Source of the DNA: Helicostylum pulchrum
Lineage: Eukaryota > Mucoromycota > Mucoromycetes > Mucorales > Mucoraceae
Length of the DNA: 64,000 nt
Assembly: GCA_025677825.1 (NCBI GenBank)
Contig: JAIXMO010000026.1
Span: 248,001 to 312,000 of the forward strand
Direction of reading: 5' to 3'
In this document: positions 45,738 to 56,841 of the stretch, in pieces
Layout of the letters: every line of letters begins with the position of its first letter
Position numbering within the stretch: position 1 is the first letter of the stretch
The notes under the pieces: generated by a model
Databases searched by the model: none
The model's input: only the letters and a program-made list of their open reading frames with translations
Told to the model about the DNA's origin: nothing
Position numbers and translations under genes: made by a program

Positions 45738-47771
45738 TTATTGAAAAAAGCCTTCACCATAAACAACATTTTCTAAGGAAACAAGATACTTTATACGTTC
45801 CTCTATGCCTGTACTAATGCGTTTCAAATCAGCATTTTCTGTATGCTTTTTTGACTCATTTGTAATCCAGTCCTTGAGTAACTTGATATCTTCATTACCC
45901 TTAACAAACCACCATTTCCTTCTTTCATCCTTTTTAAATCCAGGTCCAATGATAATTATACCATAAGCCCAATAAGGTTCATTATTCCTATAATCAGTTG
46001 CATTGTTCAAGTGATCTAGTATATCATTAAATAACCAATACTCATTACCAAGCATATCACTGCCTAAGGACTTTAGTCTTTTTTCTTGTTTTTGAGTATA
46101 AATATAAAGTTCCAACTGTTTTTTCGATAAGTCTTGGTCTTGGTCTCTAATCAAGGTCTCTAATGCATCCAATTCGATTTGTACTTGTTTTAACTCTTGG
46201 TCTTTTCCCTTTGTTGCTTGAAGTTGATGAAGTCTATTAGATAAATTCGTTCTGTTCATTAAATTTGCCAAGTTTTCTCGTTTCCAGTCCTTTTGATACT
46301 TTTTAAAGTCTAATTCCAAGTCTCGTAACTCTTTAGTCATTGCTTTTTGACCTGCAGCGACAAGCGATTGTCGAATTTGAGTATCATATAAAAGTAATTC
46401 CAATAACATATTTATCATTTTTAATTCATCCTCAATAGATAGTAAATTACGATTTGTTGATTTTTGATATCTTTTAATTGTTGCGTCTAAACGAGATTGT
46501 TCATCATCATCATCATCATCAATATCCATTTTGTCAATATCTTTGCTTGTAATATCACGACTGGTAGGTACAGGAATATCGTTTACTTGAGCTACAGCTA
46601 ATAATTCTGCAATATCTTGCCATCTCCTTCCGGTCATACCTTCTGTATTAAGAGCTTGTAATAATGCAAGATGCTTTCCTTCTTTATCAAAATATAAATT
46701 ATCTAATTTTTTATCAGATATCCAACCATTTAATATATTTTTAGCTAATTGAGGTATTGAGTCTTCCGTTTCTTCAAGCGTTAATTCGTAATTTGCTGTA
46801 TTATTAAGAATAATCAAAAATTGCCAAACAATATATGCTCCAAACTTTTTAATTCGCCAATCTCCTTGTACGTTCTGTAAACTAGTTAAAAGTCGATTTT
46901 CAAATCCATAAATCTCTCCAAATCTAAAAATAAACTCTCGAATTTGTAATCGCGTCCATATTTCTTGCTCAGAATATAAAAGGTTGATTTCAGTCAGTTC
47001 TGGTGGGTTAATATCAATCATTGCCTTTTTCGTTGTCTTGATATTAAACGAGAGCATTCGTCTAAAATATATTATGAGTTACCTTTTTTTTTTATATACG
47101 TACATACAAACATACTTACTTTGACCCTAAACATGTTCTAAATGCAAACATAAAATAATCAGAATACCAAAAAAAAAAAAATAACAATAATAAAATACTT
47201 ACTTGCAGTCGCATAATCCCCTACATACTAAACAGGCCCATTTAGCTTTAGTTTTGACGTGTTGGATAGTATTTCCATTTTTGTATACAAAGGTATCTTG
47301 CTCGTTCTTACTAATCCATTCCGCTGTCTCATTTACTTTTTCTAAAATACATTTTGTACAGTAACTTAAATCACAAACTTCATTTGAATTTGGTTTTAAA
47401 GCTGTACACTTTATCCTTTTGATCGTTTTCTATAATACTTATTAGACTACATATATATTCTTAAAAAAAAAAAAAAAAAAAAAAAAAACTTTACGCTGCA
47501 ATTTTTACAAGGATCGGCATGAGAAGATCCACTTGTACTAATATTTAGTTCCTGAATAGACCTTTCTAATTTTTTTGTACATTCCTCAGTCGCCTTTTTT
47601 TCTTTATTGATGTTGGTAGGAGAAAACGAGGAAAAGCATAACCTGTAAATTAAAAACAATAAGGGACCAATACTTTTTTTTTTTTTTTTTTGTTTCCTCA
47701 CTAATTGTGAATTACTTTGTTTGTTGAAACTTTGGTTTTTGCAATTCTTCTTGACGTTTTACTTTGCCCAT
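45738..47771 (-). CDS. zf-4CXXC_R1 (CDCA7-like) and WHIM domain chromatin protein
   Basis: Exons 47771-47716, 47642-47495, 47429-47203, 47137-47120 (18 nt) and 47061-45738 join in frame to 590 residues. A Cys-rich zinc-finger region spans about 63-150: CKNCSKTIKRIKC, CDLSYCTKC, then WACLVCRGLCDC and KTCLGSK. This is the spacing of the zf-4CXXC_R1 domain known from CDCA7, a partner of the remodeller HELLS in DNA methylation. The micro-exon supplies KTCLGSK, including a likely zinc ligand. Behind it, ELTEINLLYSEQEIWTRL to about 210 resembles a DDT-type helical domain, GMTGRRWQDIAELL (about 290) fits WHIM1, and LGSDMLGNEYWLFND (about 482) with KWWFVKG (about 534) fits WHIM2/3, features of ISWI-associated subunits. 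An acidic DDDDDD run and coiled coils lie between. A nucleosome-remodelling or methylation role is inferred. Confidence 0.75.
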
Positions 47772-49045
47772 ATTATATTAAAAAAAGAAAAGGAGAAACG
47801 CGACACGCGAAGCGAGCGAAAAAAAAAAAAAAAACTTTTTTTTATATAATTATGTCGTGACTTTACTAAGGCATTTTTTAATTGGTTGGAGGGGATCAAC
47901 TGTTTTATATGAGCCTGATAGTGAACAACGGTAGTCGTATCATGTTAAAACGTATTGACAGATCTTTGTAATAGGGCACAACTGTCAATTGTCATTAAAA
48001 CTATTGGCTGGTTCTTACCGTAAAAACCAATAATTGTCACGGTCCTTACAATTAGGTTTTATCGAAATGGTTATACATGGTTTTTTTTCAGGGAGTGTTT
48101 GTTTACGTCTGAAAATAAATCTTTTTGATGTCGCCATTAAAACTTGATCCGTAACCAACTACGGCTAAACGTATCAAATACGATTGTATATATATAATTA
48201 AACAACAACGACATATTAGCAATAGCTACTTGAATAGTTAATATGGAAACCATTTTTATCATTATTGTAGAAGAAAAAAAAAATTTCCGAGAAGAAAAAA
48301 TATGAGATAAAACGATTAAAAAAAAGCAATAGTAAACAATCTAAACTATCTAATATCAACAATGTAAAAACGGGTTGAAGTTACATACCGAATAGTTTGC
48401 CGAGAGACAAGATTCCACAAACGTAAATAGGGTAATCAAAAAAGCTGCTAATCTAACCTATGCTAACATTGATAGAATAAATGAGTGCTGTTAAATTTGA
48501 ACAAGTATTAATAAGTCATAAAAATAATTAACTCCTAAATGGTTTATAGGCTATATTTTTGCTTATTAGCTAGTTACCTGTATATCGATGATTACAAAAC
48601 TTTATTTCATTTTGCTTATGCCGAAAAGTTTTCAGTTATGTTAAAATTGTAACTGAGAAACGTTATTCTAGTTTTTTATTGCTGTTGTGTTGTGTTGTGT
48701 TGTGTTGTATAAGTATACCATAAATAGCCACATTATATAGCTTTAAGGTTATAAATGCAAATAAATTCGATGTAATACTTGTTTTCACGAGGGCTAGATG
48801 GTATGTATCATTCTATCATCTGTGACAGGAATATTTAAGAATGTATTGTAATGAAAATCAAATTTTTCTACAACCTAGACAGAAACAAAATCATTCTATC
48901 TAATGATTGATTTATTACATATCTTATATCCAAGAGTTCCCCCAACATCAAAAATGAAGGAGGCTGAAAGTTTAAAAAGAGGACAAAAAAGATCCAACCC
49001 GAATCTTGATCCTTCCTGTGTTTTTTTTCCTTTCTTCACAAAAAA
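47772..49045. other. Divergent intergenic region with TTGTG microsatellite
   Basis: 1.27 kb between the zf-4CXXC_R1 gene (minus) and the unknown ten-exon gene (plus). A 5-bp tandem repeat (TTGTG, about 5 units) lies at 48684-48709. An imperfect hairpin (tattggctggtt / aaaaaccaata) lies at about 48003-48034. No gene seen; both promoters must lie here. Confidence 0.5.
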
Positions 49046-51297
49046 ATGATGCTCTTTTCTCTTCATTCGATCTTTGCTCAACCGACAACTATTCAGGCAG
49101 ACAATAAACTTTTAAAGTATGTCCAAAAAATAAAAGTATGCGATTTTAGCATTGTAGATTACTTTCAGTATTTTGGGTTCAAGGAGAGACATCTTGCCAA
49201 CGCTACTTTTAAAGAACTTATTAGTGCCGTTTTGACGCACCCCAAGGCTGAAAAACATTTAATTCATTTTGCAGAATCTCATTATATTAATGATTTTGCA
49301 GTGAGTGTTACAACAAAAATATATATATCTGTTTTAAAACTAATGTCATTTTTCAGGTACTAGATTCAGATGACGCCATAATGTTTTGGGCAGAAAAAGT
49401 CAAAAAGTCAATTGAAAACATAAATGTTGAAATAGACATTAAAAACAAAAAATTGGAAGCATTAAACGAATTGGATAAAGTTAACAATCTTTTGAAAGTC
49501 AAGGTAAATGCCAAAAAAAAAAAGGAAGAGTGATAATTTCACTAATACAAATTTTCTTTTTAGGAAAAACAAATTTGTATGCCAACTAATAACAGGCAAA
49601 AAATGAGTGCCCCTGTTAAGGAGGAAAAGATGAGGGATGGCAAGGTATGTAAAAAAAAAAAAAAAAAGAAGAGGAAACTTTTCACTGTATCTAATTAAAT
49701 TGGTAAACAGGTCGAGGCTTATGACGAAGGGTAATTTCGTTAATTGCATAGTGTAATTATATCCGTACTAATAATTGAGTATAGGGCAGTGGAAGAGGAA
49801 ACAGAAATGACTGGAATTACAGAAAGACCTTCAGCTCCGCGACAAGCGCTTCAAAACCAACCTCAAGCGGCTCCCAAGTCCCCACCCAAGCTTATTGACG
49901 ATATTAATATTGGAATATTCTTAACAAATATAAAACCTGTCTCACAAAACAATCAATGGACCGTAGGCAACCGAAACATGATGAAGGCTTGGACTATTTT
50001 TAAAACAAAGTGTGCAGAGCAAAGTCTTCGAGGAGGGATTTCTGTTGCAGATGATGTTCAATCGATTTTGTAAGTGTTTTTGTTGTTGTTTCTTTTATTT
50101 CATGTTATCATTAACTCTTTTTCTGAAGATCTTTATCCCATATTTTCTACGTCAAATCAAATGACAACTCTAAATTTATGAACGAGTATTATTTTGGTTA
50201 CAAGACGTTATGTACAGTACAGCAATATATCAAATCAAAGATTGGTATTGACGATAAATACGCATTTAAAGGATCCGCTCAAACCGAAGCTATTCAAGTG
50301 GTTGAGGTAATGGTGAGAATACTCAATATATGCCTTCATAAACTAATATTTTATTGTTTTTTTTTCATATAGAATCTCTTGAAAAGGGATACCGGGAAAC
50401 GGAAGCCCGCAGCTAGACAAATAATCAATCTCGCCGTAGATCTTCCAGAAGATGAATATTTAATCATGTCAGAATTAGTTTCCATGTAAGTATAATATGA
50501 TACATATCCTTTTTTATTATTATTTTGGCTTACTCTTTTTAAAAATCTAGGATTAATTACCTGCCTCGGCGACCGGCTTCGCCAGATAAAGTTCAGCATA
50601 AATTATGTCTGACAGATTATGCTAATCCAGTTCTCCGTCCCATATTTGAACACGTCAATGCAAAAACTAAATTAAAATGGTAAACTATAATTTGATTTTT
50701 TTTTGCTTTTTGTTTTGTTTTTATTAACCAAATCTAGGTTAAATACGGAGTCACCACAAAAGAAAGTATCGCTTGAGCCAAACGCAGTAGTATACCCCCT
50801 CTCTGCACATCCAAGATGTTACCTAGGTATTGGTAAAGTGACACCCATTACCGGAGATGAAGAGGAAGATCGGTTTAAGGCATCGGCAGACCTTATCAGT
50901 CTTGCAATAAGCTCAAAGGCCATTATAGACGATTATTTACAGACATATGTTCACGATGTTGTGTTTTTTCAAATAGTTGGTATGATAAAGTACACATGTT
51001 ATTCTAATCATATTGACTAACTTTACTGTTTTATCAGGATTTAAAATCACATTTTATATTATGTCTCTTTTACACGAGGGCATGTATGTAATGACCGATA
51101 TAGCCGAAATAGAAGTACCTCAGTCTATAGAAGACCTAGTCTCTTTTGCGACAAATCTACAAGCTTCATTAACTGTTTCAAGAATTTTTAAAGCTTGTTG
51201 CAATAATGAGAACAAGGATGCTGCTCGAAAAGGATATTTTAGACCAACACTGTCTACTCCCAAGTTTGATCAATTGTTAAATCTTAACAAAGTATAA
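49046..51297 (+). CDS. Ten-exon gene of unknown function
   Basis: Exons 49046-49300, 49357-49503, 49564-49644, 49711-49730 (20 nt), 49785-50069, 50129-50306, 50373-50485, 50551-50679, 50738-50979 and 51038-51297 join in frame to 569 residues; all nine introns (52-67 nt) have GT/AG ends. I do not recognise the family. The N-terminal part is helical (LLKYVQKIKVCDFSIVDYF, FKELISAVLTHPKAEKHL), followed by a coiled coil (KKSIENINVEIDIKNKKLEA) and a Pro/Gln-rich linker. The C-terminal 370 residues look folded, with SLSHIFYVKSNDNSKFMNEY, LPRRPASPDKVQHKLCLTDYA and FYIMSLLHEGMYVMTDIAEI. No signal peptide, metal-binding or catalytic motif stands out. It sits next to a nuclease-like pseudogene and transposon remains, so it may belong to a lineage-specific multicopy family; that is inference. 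Confidence 0.75.
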
Positions 51298-51499
51298 CTA
51301 TATTGCCCTCACACTTTTTAAAATTAAATTAACTATTATTATTACCTATATTACCCTAATAAATAATTAAAATGAATCATTATTGGCGATGTTTTTTTTT
51401 CTGTATTTGGAGGATTTAATTTTTTTATTTCCAAAAAAATAAAAATGAGTTACGATGCCGTTCTTTCATTTACATAAAAATTCCGATTCATTCTTTTTA
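51298..51499. other. Intergenic 3' flank
   Basis: About 200 bp of AT-rich DNA between the unknown gene and the nuclease-like pseudogene, with AATAAA-type words near 51359; no gene. Confidence 0.4.
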
Positions 51500-52134
51500 A
51501 ATAATCCAAGCGAACGACCATCATCGTAAATAGCTTCCTATGAGATGGGTACACCCTCGTTCATATAAGATAAGTAACTATTTACGTACTCCCAATTGCT
51601 GCTGGTATTATCGTTGATATTGCTGTTGGTATAATCTGTTTCATCTGCATCTAAAACAGCTTGATACTTTTTTTTATTTGCCTATGATAACCATTTTGCA
51701 TCTTCTAAAACCTTTTTTGTTTTAGGCCACATTTTCATACCAGAAACCTCTTCAGACAAAGTTTCAAAAGCTTCAGACATTATAGCTGCAGATCTTTGGT
51801 ATACTGAAATGGAATAATCCATTAGTCTTATAATAAAGTCTGTATCAACCATGTGTTGTATTTCTACTAAAACAGGAGGAAAACTGTTGTCATTGGTGAA
51901 ATTCTTTGCGACGTACAAAATGTCTGATTTAGTATTGTTAATCCATTCTGTTGGCCAGGGTGTATAATTGTCTTTTGCCTTCTTTCCAACAACAGTTTCA
52001 ACGACTGAATTAATAATAGCAGGGTCTAGTAAAACATGTTTAGACATCAAATCGGTGCCTGGACGATGTCGATAAGGTAGTTCCAAAGATAAACTTCGAG
52101 CAGGTGGGTCAGCCAATTTTTTTTTAACACTCAC
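51500..52134 (-). pseudogene. PD-(D/E)XK-like protein remnant with two in-frame TAG stops
   Basis: One minus-strand frame from about 52190 to 51480 is protein-like but carries TAG at 51684-51682 and at 51540-51538, exactly 48 codons apart in the same frame. Before the first stop: DPPARSLSLELPYRHRPGTD, KSDILYVAKNF and PPVLVEIQHMVDTDFIIRL. After it: SSNWEYVNSYLSYMNEGVP, then EAIYDDGRSLGLFKKNES. The D...VEIQ arrangement followed by a helical segment recalls PD-(D/E)XK nuclease-like proteins (Rpn/PDDEXK_2 type) that are multicopy in mucoralean fungi; this assignment is from memory. No ATG begins the frame; the first Met is well inside (LMSKHVLL). A segment between the RLMDYS helix and the WPKTKKVLEDA tail also looks shortened. 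I take it as a dead copy. Confidence 0.55.
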
Positions 52135-52306
52135 TCGTGTGGTGAATTTGAGTTTGATTTGGAGGAAGACTGGTGTAACTCTGTATTATATAACTTGTCA
52201 ATCTTTACAGTAATATAACACTAGTTCTTTCCGTCTTAATATTTTGGAGGTTATAAGCTTTTTGAAGTATAAAAGCAGAATACGTCATTTTATAGAAAGA
52301 GGATCT

Positions 52307-52926
52307 GAACGTTTATATTTCCTGGTACGTGAAAAATGTTTAGCTGGGAAGATGACTTTTCAAGTTTTTTTTTATTATACCTGTTCTTGTCGAATGGCTA
52401 ACCCTTCATTATGCTTGCTGGTATGTGGTCTCTATTTCACGACTCTGTCTGCGTTCAAAATAAAAAGATACACGGTTCAGTTTGCACGGTCGAATAAAAT
52501 GACCTGTTTTTTTTCACTTACCTTTACGGATGGCCATTGCTCTAAGAAAAACCGTATCAGTTTGTATAAACATAAACATAAAAATAGTAAAAGTGAAGAA
52601 AAAAAAAGGCGAAGAAAAAGTCTTTTTAAAAGAAGTGATAAAAAAGGATGATAAAATAGGGAGGACTTTTATGTACTCATGTGATTTATTTACTAACCAT
52701 GGCGTCATATACCGCCATACTCGTACATATTTACATACTTATACGTTAGTTGATTATTTTTATTGTACGAGTGTGTAATTGTTGCTCCAACTTGGCTCAC
52801 GCAAGTCCCTTTTTATGCGGATGAAGCGAAATCGAACGTGTAAATAAATCATGCGAAACAAACAAATGTAAACTAACTATCACTTTTCGGCTAAACATTT
52901 TTCATATACCAGGAAATATAAAGCTT
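52307..52926. mobile_element. 620-bp inverted-repeat element (non-autonomous, Tc1-like relative)
   Basis: Bases 52307-52352 and the reverse complement of 52926-52882 match at roughly 38 of 46 positions, including TTTATATTTCCTGGTA and GAAAAATGTTTAGC, so these are terminal inverted repeats. The core has no coding capacity. It contains blocks shared with the Tc1-like relic at 36945-38060: one at 52528-52575 (GCTCTAAGAAAA, GTTTGTATAAACATAA) and one at 52784-52830 (CCAACTT, TCACGCAAG, ATGCGGAT). The simplest reading is an internally deleted, non-autonomous derivative of the same family. Target-site duplication was not resolved. Confidence 0.55.
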
Positions 52927-53793
52927 CCAAAATTGACAGAAGCAATAAAAATAGTAATTGGGAGTATGTGGAACAATCGTTGTCCACTTTAAATCAAGCT
53001 ATATCAATTCCATGGAACGTATATATGAGAATGGCCAAGCGCTTGGGTTGTTTTACAATTATACTAAATGGGGTACTATGAAGTCAACATACTACAGGTG
53101 GAAGAAAAATAAAAAATAAATATATCTAATTTTTGTTAATTTGGTATACGATTTGAGAGCGCATACACTCTCAAAAATGGAACACTCTTCGAACTTCAAT
53201 TGGAACAAACTGAAAATTCAATTCAAACACTTTTTGAAGTTAATATGGAATATTTTATTTAAATAGGGACTTTGTTCAAACAGTTTTCGAAATAATTTTT
53301 TGAGCATTGTGTAATATTATGGGGGAGATAAAGGGACGTTATTGCATGCTTCAACTATTATTTTTGCGAGCGTTTCAGACTTGGATACATCTAACGATTT
53401 TCGTTCTTGCTCATGTGTACGCTTGAGGACTGATTTTTGGTTATATATTCTAGTACTTTTTATAGTAGAAATTTGATGTTTGTCAAAAAAGCGAAGACAA
53501 GAAAAGAAAAAATAAGAAAAGACGCATTTTATAGTAGCTATTCTTGGTTCGTCTTATGCAGCGAGAGAATCAGAACATCTCGTATTATCAATAATAGGTT
53601 TACTCCTAGTATAAATACTATTCATCCTATATGTGGTATCTTATATTTTAGTTAATATATATATAACATCATATATTATCTAATAAACTGTTATAAAACG
53701 CATGTACTTTATGACAGAAAAAGAGCAATTTTTATTATTACGATTTTTTGGTGTAATAGTTTAGTTCCAGTTATTATTGAGCACTGCAGCAAA
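52927..53793. other. Intergenic with possible decayed coding fragments
   Basis: About 870 bp. A hairpin (TTTGAGAG ... CTCTCAAA) lies at about 53153-53176. On the minus strand near 53431-53325, about 35 codons (SVLKRTHEQERKSLDVSK, then AKIIVEACNNVPLSPP, then TAA) look protein-like but match nothing I know. The last 40 bp resemble the 3' flank of the other F-box gene. Confidence 0.4.
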
Positions 53794-55713
53794 CTATAAT
53801 GTGCCTATATATTTGACATCGTCACTACTTAAATTACGCTTTATTTGTGGGAATCCTTGAAGAATATCCAGTACATCACCTTCGTCTGAGTTGTATAAAA
53901 CAAATTTCTTAATCCTCTGGCATTTGAATATTATGGTGCTAATAGGATATGTCTGTAATTTTTCAAAGGAGATAGGCTTGAACTTTTTATATGCTTCGTC
54001 TGTGAACTGATAATAGTTTTCCTCTCCGTCCATATACTCCAATTTTATGAAACAAGAATTTAGCTTTGAGTCATTTAAAACAAGTTGAATATCAAAATAA
54101 AATATTTGCAAGCTTTGGAGGTGAGTCAAATCCACTATATAGTCTCGAGGTACTCCCTTATCGTTAAATTGTCTATCTCGTCTACCTCCGCAACCAAAGT
54201 TTTGTATGTCTGGCAAATAAAAATTCAACAAATCAATAAACTCTTGGGAAGGAATAAAATATTTTAGCCTAACAACTTTCAAATTTTCCCTTGAAGTAGT
54301 AGAGAGATTATAATCTTTTTCTCCATAATCTAGACTACTAGACAATGTAAATTCATGGTGGGGGCGTATACTTTCGAATTCTACGTGTTGAAGATGCTGA
54401 AAGTTGACGAGCAAGTATTTCAATGATTTAAATGCAAGTTCTATATCGACGATACAAATAACAAACACCGGGACGTTAATAACTTCGGGACCAATAACGG
54501 AAACTGTTCTATCAGGAACAGCAAGTTGAAAAACTAGGTCTTCTCCACGGTTCTCATATAAATCACCATGATGTAATCCATAGTTTATACGTAGATCTCC
54601 ATCGGAGAAAGTCATAGCGTGATGAGAAGGGAATAAATCTGAAAAATTGGCTGCGCAACGTGTCTTTTTATCACCTTTGAAAGCATTCAAGATTTTATAA
54701 AATGTTGTCATGTTTGATTCATCAAAGTTTTCATGTTGGGTTTCGTATCGGTTGTGGGGAGTACACAATAAAGATGCATGAGGTAACTTGCTCATAAGTC
54801 CTGCTAGTTTCAATATATTATCAATGCCGACTTGATATACCCAGTCATACAAATCGATATTTTTAATAGTGATATTGAGACTTTCAACAGACTTGGGTAA
54901 ATACTTTATGATATACTCGATGTAGTCGATAGGTATATTGGCAAAATAAATAGACAGCTCTTTTAAATTAGAGTCTTGATAGAATGTGTTACTGTCAGCT
55001 TGAAACGAAGGCGTGGTATAGTAATCGTGTATTTCGATAGAGTTTAAACTAGGACACGCAACTTGTATTTCGTATATTGTTATATAATCTTCGCTGTTAT
55101 TGTAATATGCTAGACGAGTCAATTTTTTGAATTGGCTCAAAAAACTTAAAATACCACCATAATGAAATGCGAGTACAGATTTATCCATGTTATATAATGA
55201 GATGCGAGTAAGAGAAGCGCGAAAATTGTAATAAACAGAGTAGTACAAATCATACAGGACATCGTTAAAACTATCAATCTCGAAAATAATATTCCCCAAT
55301 CTTGTCAAATACTGACTGGTATCAATATCACGTAAGTATCTCATATATTCGGTTTGGCAGCTATAAGTGCATAATTCTATCTTTTTGAGGTTTGGAAGGT
55401 ACTCGAAAAACTTTAAAAACTCTTGTTTTGTAAATGTAACAATAGCTTCAATTTCACCAGATTCGTCTAAATAATAACTAACCTCTTCTTGATGAATATA
55501 TAACTCTTCAGTCCAATGACAGTATTTAAAACATTGCTCTTTATCGAGTAGTCTTTTTAAGATGTTCAAACTGTTCTCATTTATAGTCAGCTCTTTATAG
55601 TAAACTTGAAATGCAGGTAGGCTCCAGTACTTGCAAACTATAGTACAGCTGATAAGAGTATCTTTATTGAGTAAGTTAAATATTTGAAGGTATATCTCGT
55701 AAGGTAAGTTCAT
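53794..55713 (-). CDS. F-box/LRR-like protein, copy B
   Basis: Single-exon gene of 639 residues starting at the ATG at 55713 (MNLPYEIYLQIFNLLNK), matching the start of copy A at 17686. Residues 1-45 are the F-box (NLPYEIYLQIFNLL, VCKYW), predicted to bind Skp1 in an SCF ubiquitin ligase; the remainder has irregular Leu-rich segments (LKKIELCTYS, LTRLGNIIF, LKVVRLKYFIPS). Aligned by eye, the two copies are collinear over the whole length with only small length differences, for example VRDRTVSVIGPEVIN-type versus RTASIIGPEIIN segments. Neither is obviously broken, so both may be active with diverged substrate preference. Same strand, 38 kb apart. Confidence 0.8.
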   Translation of the reverse strand: MNLPYEIYLQIFNLLNKDTLISCTIVCKYWSLPAFQVYYKELTINENSLNILKRLLDKEQCFKYCHWTEELYIHQEEVSYYLDESGEIEAIVTFTKQEFLKFFEYLPNLKKIELCTYSCQTEYMRYLRDIDTSQYLTRLGNIIFEIDSFNDVLYDLYYSVYYNFRASLTRISLYNMDKSVLAFHYGGILSFLSQFKKLTRLAYYNNSEDYITIYEIQVACPSLNSIEIHDYYTTPSFQADSNTFYQDSNLKELSIYFANIPIDYIEYIIKYLPKSVESLNITIKNIDLYDWVYQVGIDNILKLAGLMSKLPHASLLCTPHNRYETQHENFDESNMTTFYKILNAFKGDKKTRCAANFSDLFPSHHAMTFSDGDLRINYGLHHGDLYENRGEDLVFQLAVPDRTVSVIGPEVINVPVFVICIVDIELAFKSLKYLLVNFQHLQHVEFESIRPHHEFTLSSSLDYGEKDYNLSTTSRENLKVVRLKYFIPSQEFIDLLNFYLPDIQNFGCGGRRDRQFNDKGVPRDYIVDLTHLQSLQIFYFDIQLVLNDSKLNSCFIKLEYMDGEENYYQFTDEAYKKFKPISFEKLQTYPISTIIFKCQRIKKFVLYNSDEGDVLDILQGFPQIKRNLSSDDVKYIGTL

Positions 55714-56841
55714 TATTTCGAGAAAAGTTTTTTTTTTTTTTTTACGACAGTGCAAAAAAAAAAAGCAGAGAAAGCAGGGAGCTTATTAGAAGCGACAATT
55801 TAACAAATATATTCCAGTTGGCGTCATAACTATGCTTGTATATATTTTTAAAAAATCTCCCACGCGCTTTGAAGGCTGAAACACTGTCAAAAGCTGATTA
55901 TGATTTACTGAAAGTAGTAAAATAAAAACTATAAAACAAACAATGCGACGGATGATTTAGTTTTACAGTAATACGGAACGAGATATATAATTAACCTGTT
56001 TGACTAGTTCCCATAGTTTATTCTGTTGCCAGTTGTGACCGTAATAGAAAAAAAAAGGTATTCGATGAGTGTCTTCCTCGCGTATCGCACGTTCACATTA
56101 AGAGAGCTCTGTAGTATAGTGCGTAAATATGAATGTCAGACTGATTAAATTGTTTTGGGATCAAAGGTAATTTGCCAAAGGATCATTACTCTGAATATCC
56201 TTTATCATCATATATTGAATAGATCACGATCGTGTTTATCGTAACCTTTTTAAATAAAATATTCTGTTGGATAGCATAATACAGATCGAGTACTTTGTTT
56301 CTATATATATGTATTAAATAATTATAACTGACAAGTACTATTGAGCAACTATTATAGTAAAAAAATAATCTTTGAGTTAAAAAATAGGGGTATATTATAG
56401 TATATTATCGTTGTGTTGATAACACGATAGGACACTGAAGTCTAGATACGTAGTGGGATCACTCATACGAGTTTTTAAGGGCAAGATAATATACCAAATG
56501 AATTACGGAAGATAATAACAAAGGGAAGGTTAAAGAACCCAGGTACATGAGATATTTATTAATACACATATTTAATGCTTTCGTATACATACGAACCAAA
56601 ACGTTCCATTTTCTTAGCTGGTAGTATTGTCAAACTCTCATTGAACTCAGTAAATTTATCTAAGGAGGTGCTACAGCCATTCGGTTGTGTCTATCTCGTC
56701 AAAAAACCGTGCAGACTTTTTTTATATATATTTTATTATGAGTGATTACGGTATTTAGTTTATAACGTCTGTAATATACATATAAAGGATATAAGAAGTG
56801 TACCGATACTTTAATTTTTTTTAGTAAAACATTCTATTTAT
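55714..56841. other. Intergenic region (1.1 kb)
   Basis: AT-rich DNA between the F-box gene start and the histidine kinase stop, both minus strand. A T/A homopolymer adjoins the F-box start, as in copy A. No gene or RNA recognised. Confidence 0.5.

Noticed and set aside
52244..52778. Plus-strand frames of 82-135 codons inside the 52.3 kb element
   Set aside because: They span the terminal inverted repeat and internal shared block; no protein family is visible.
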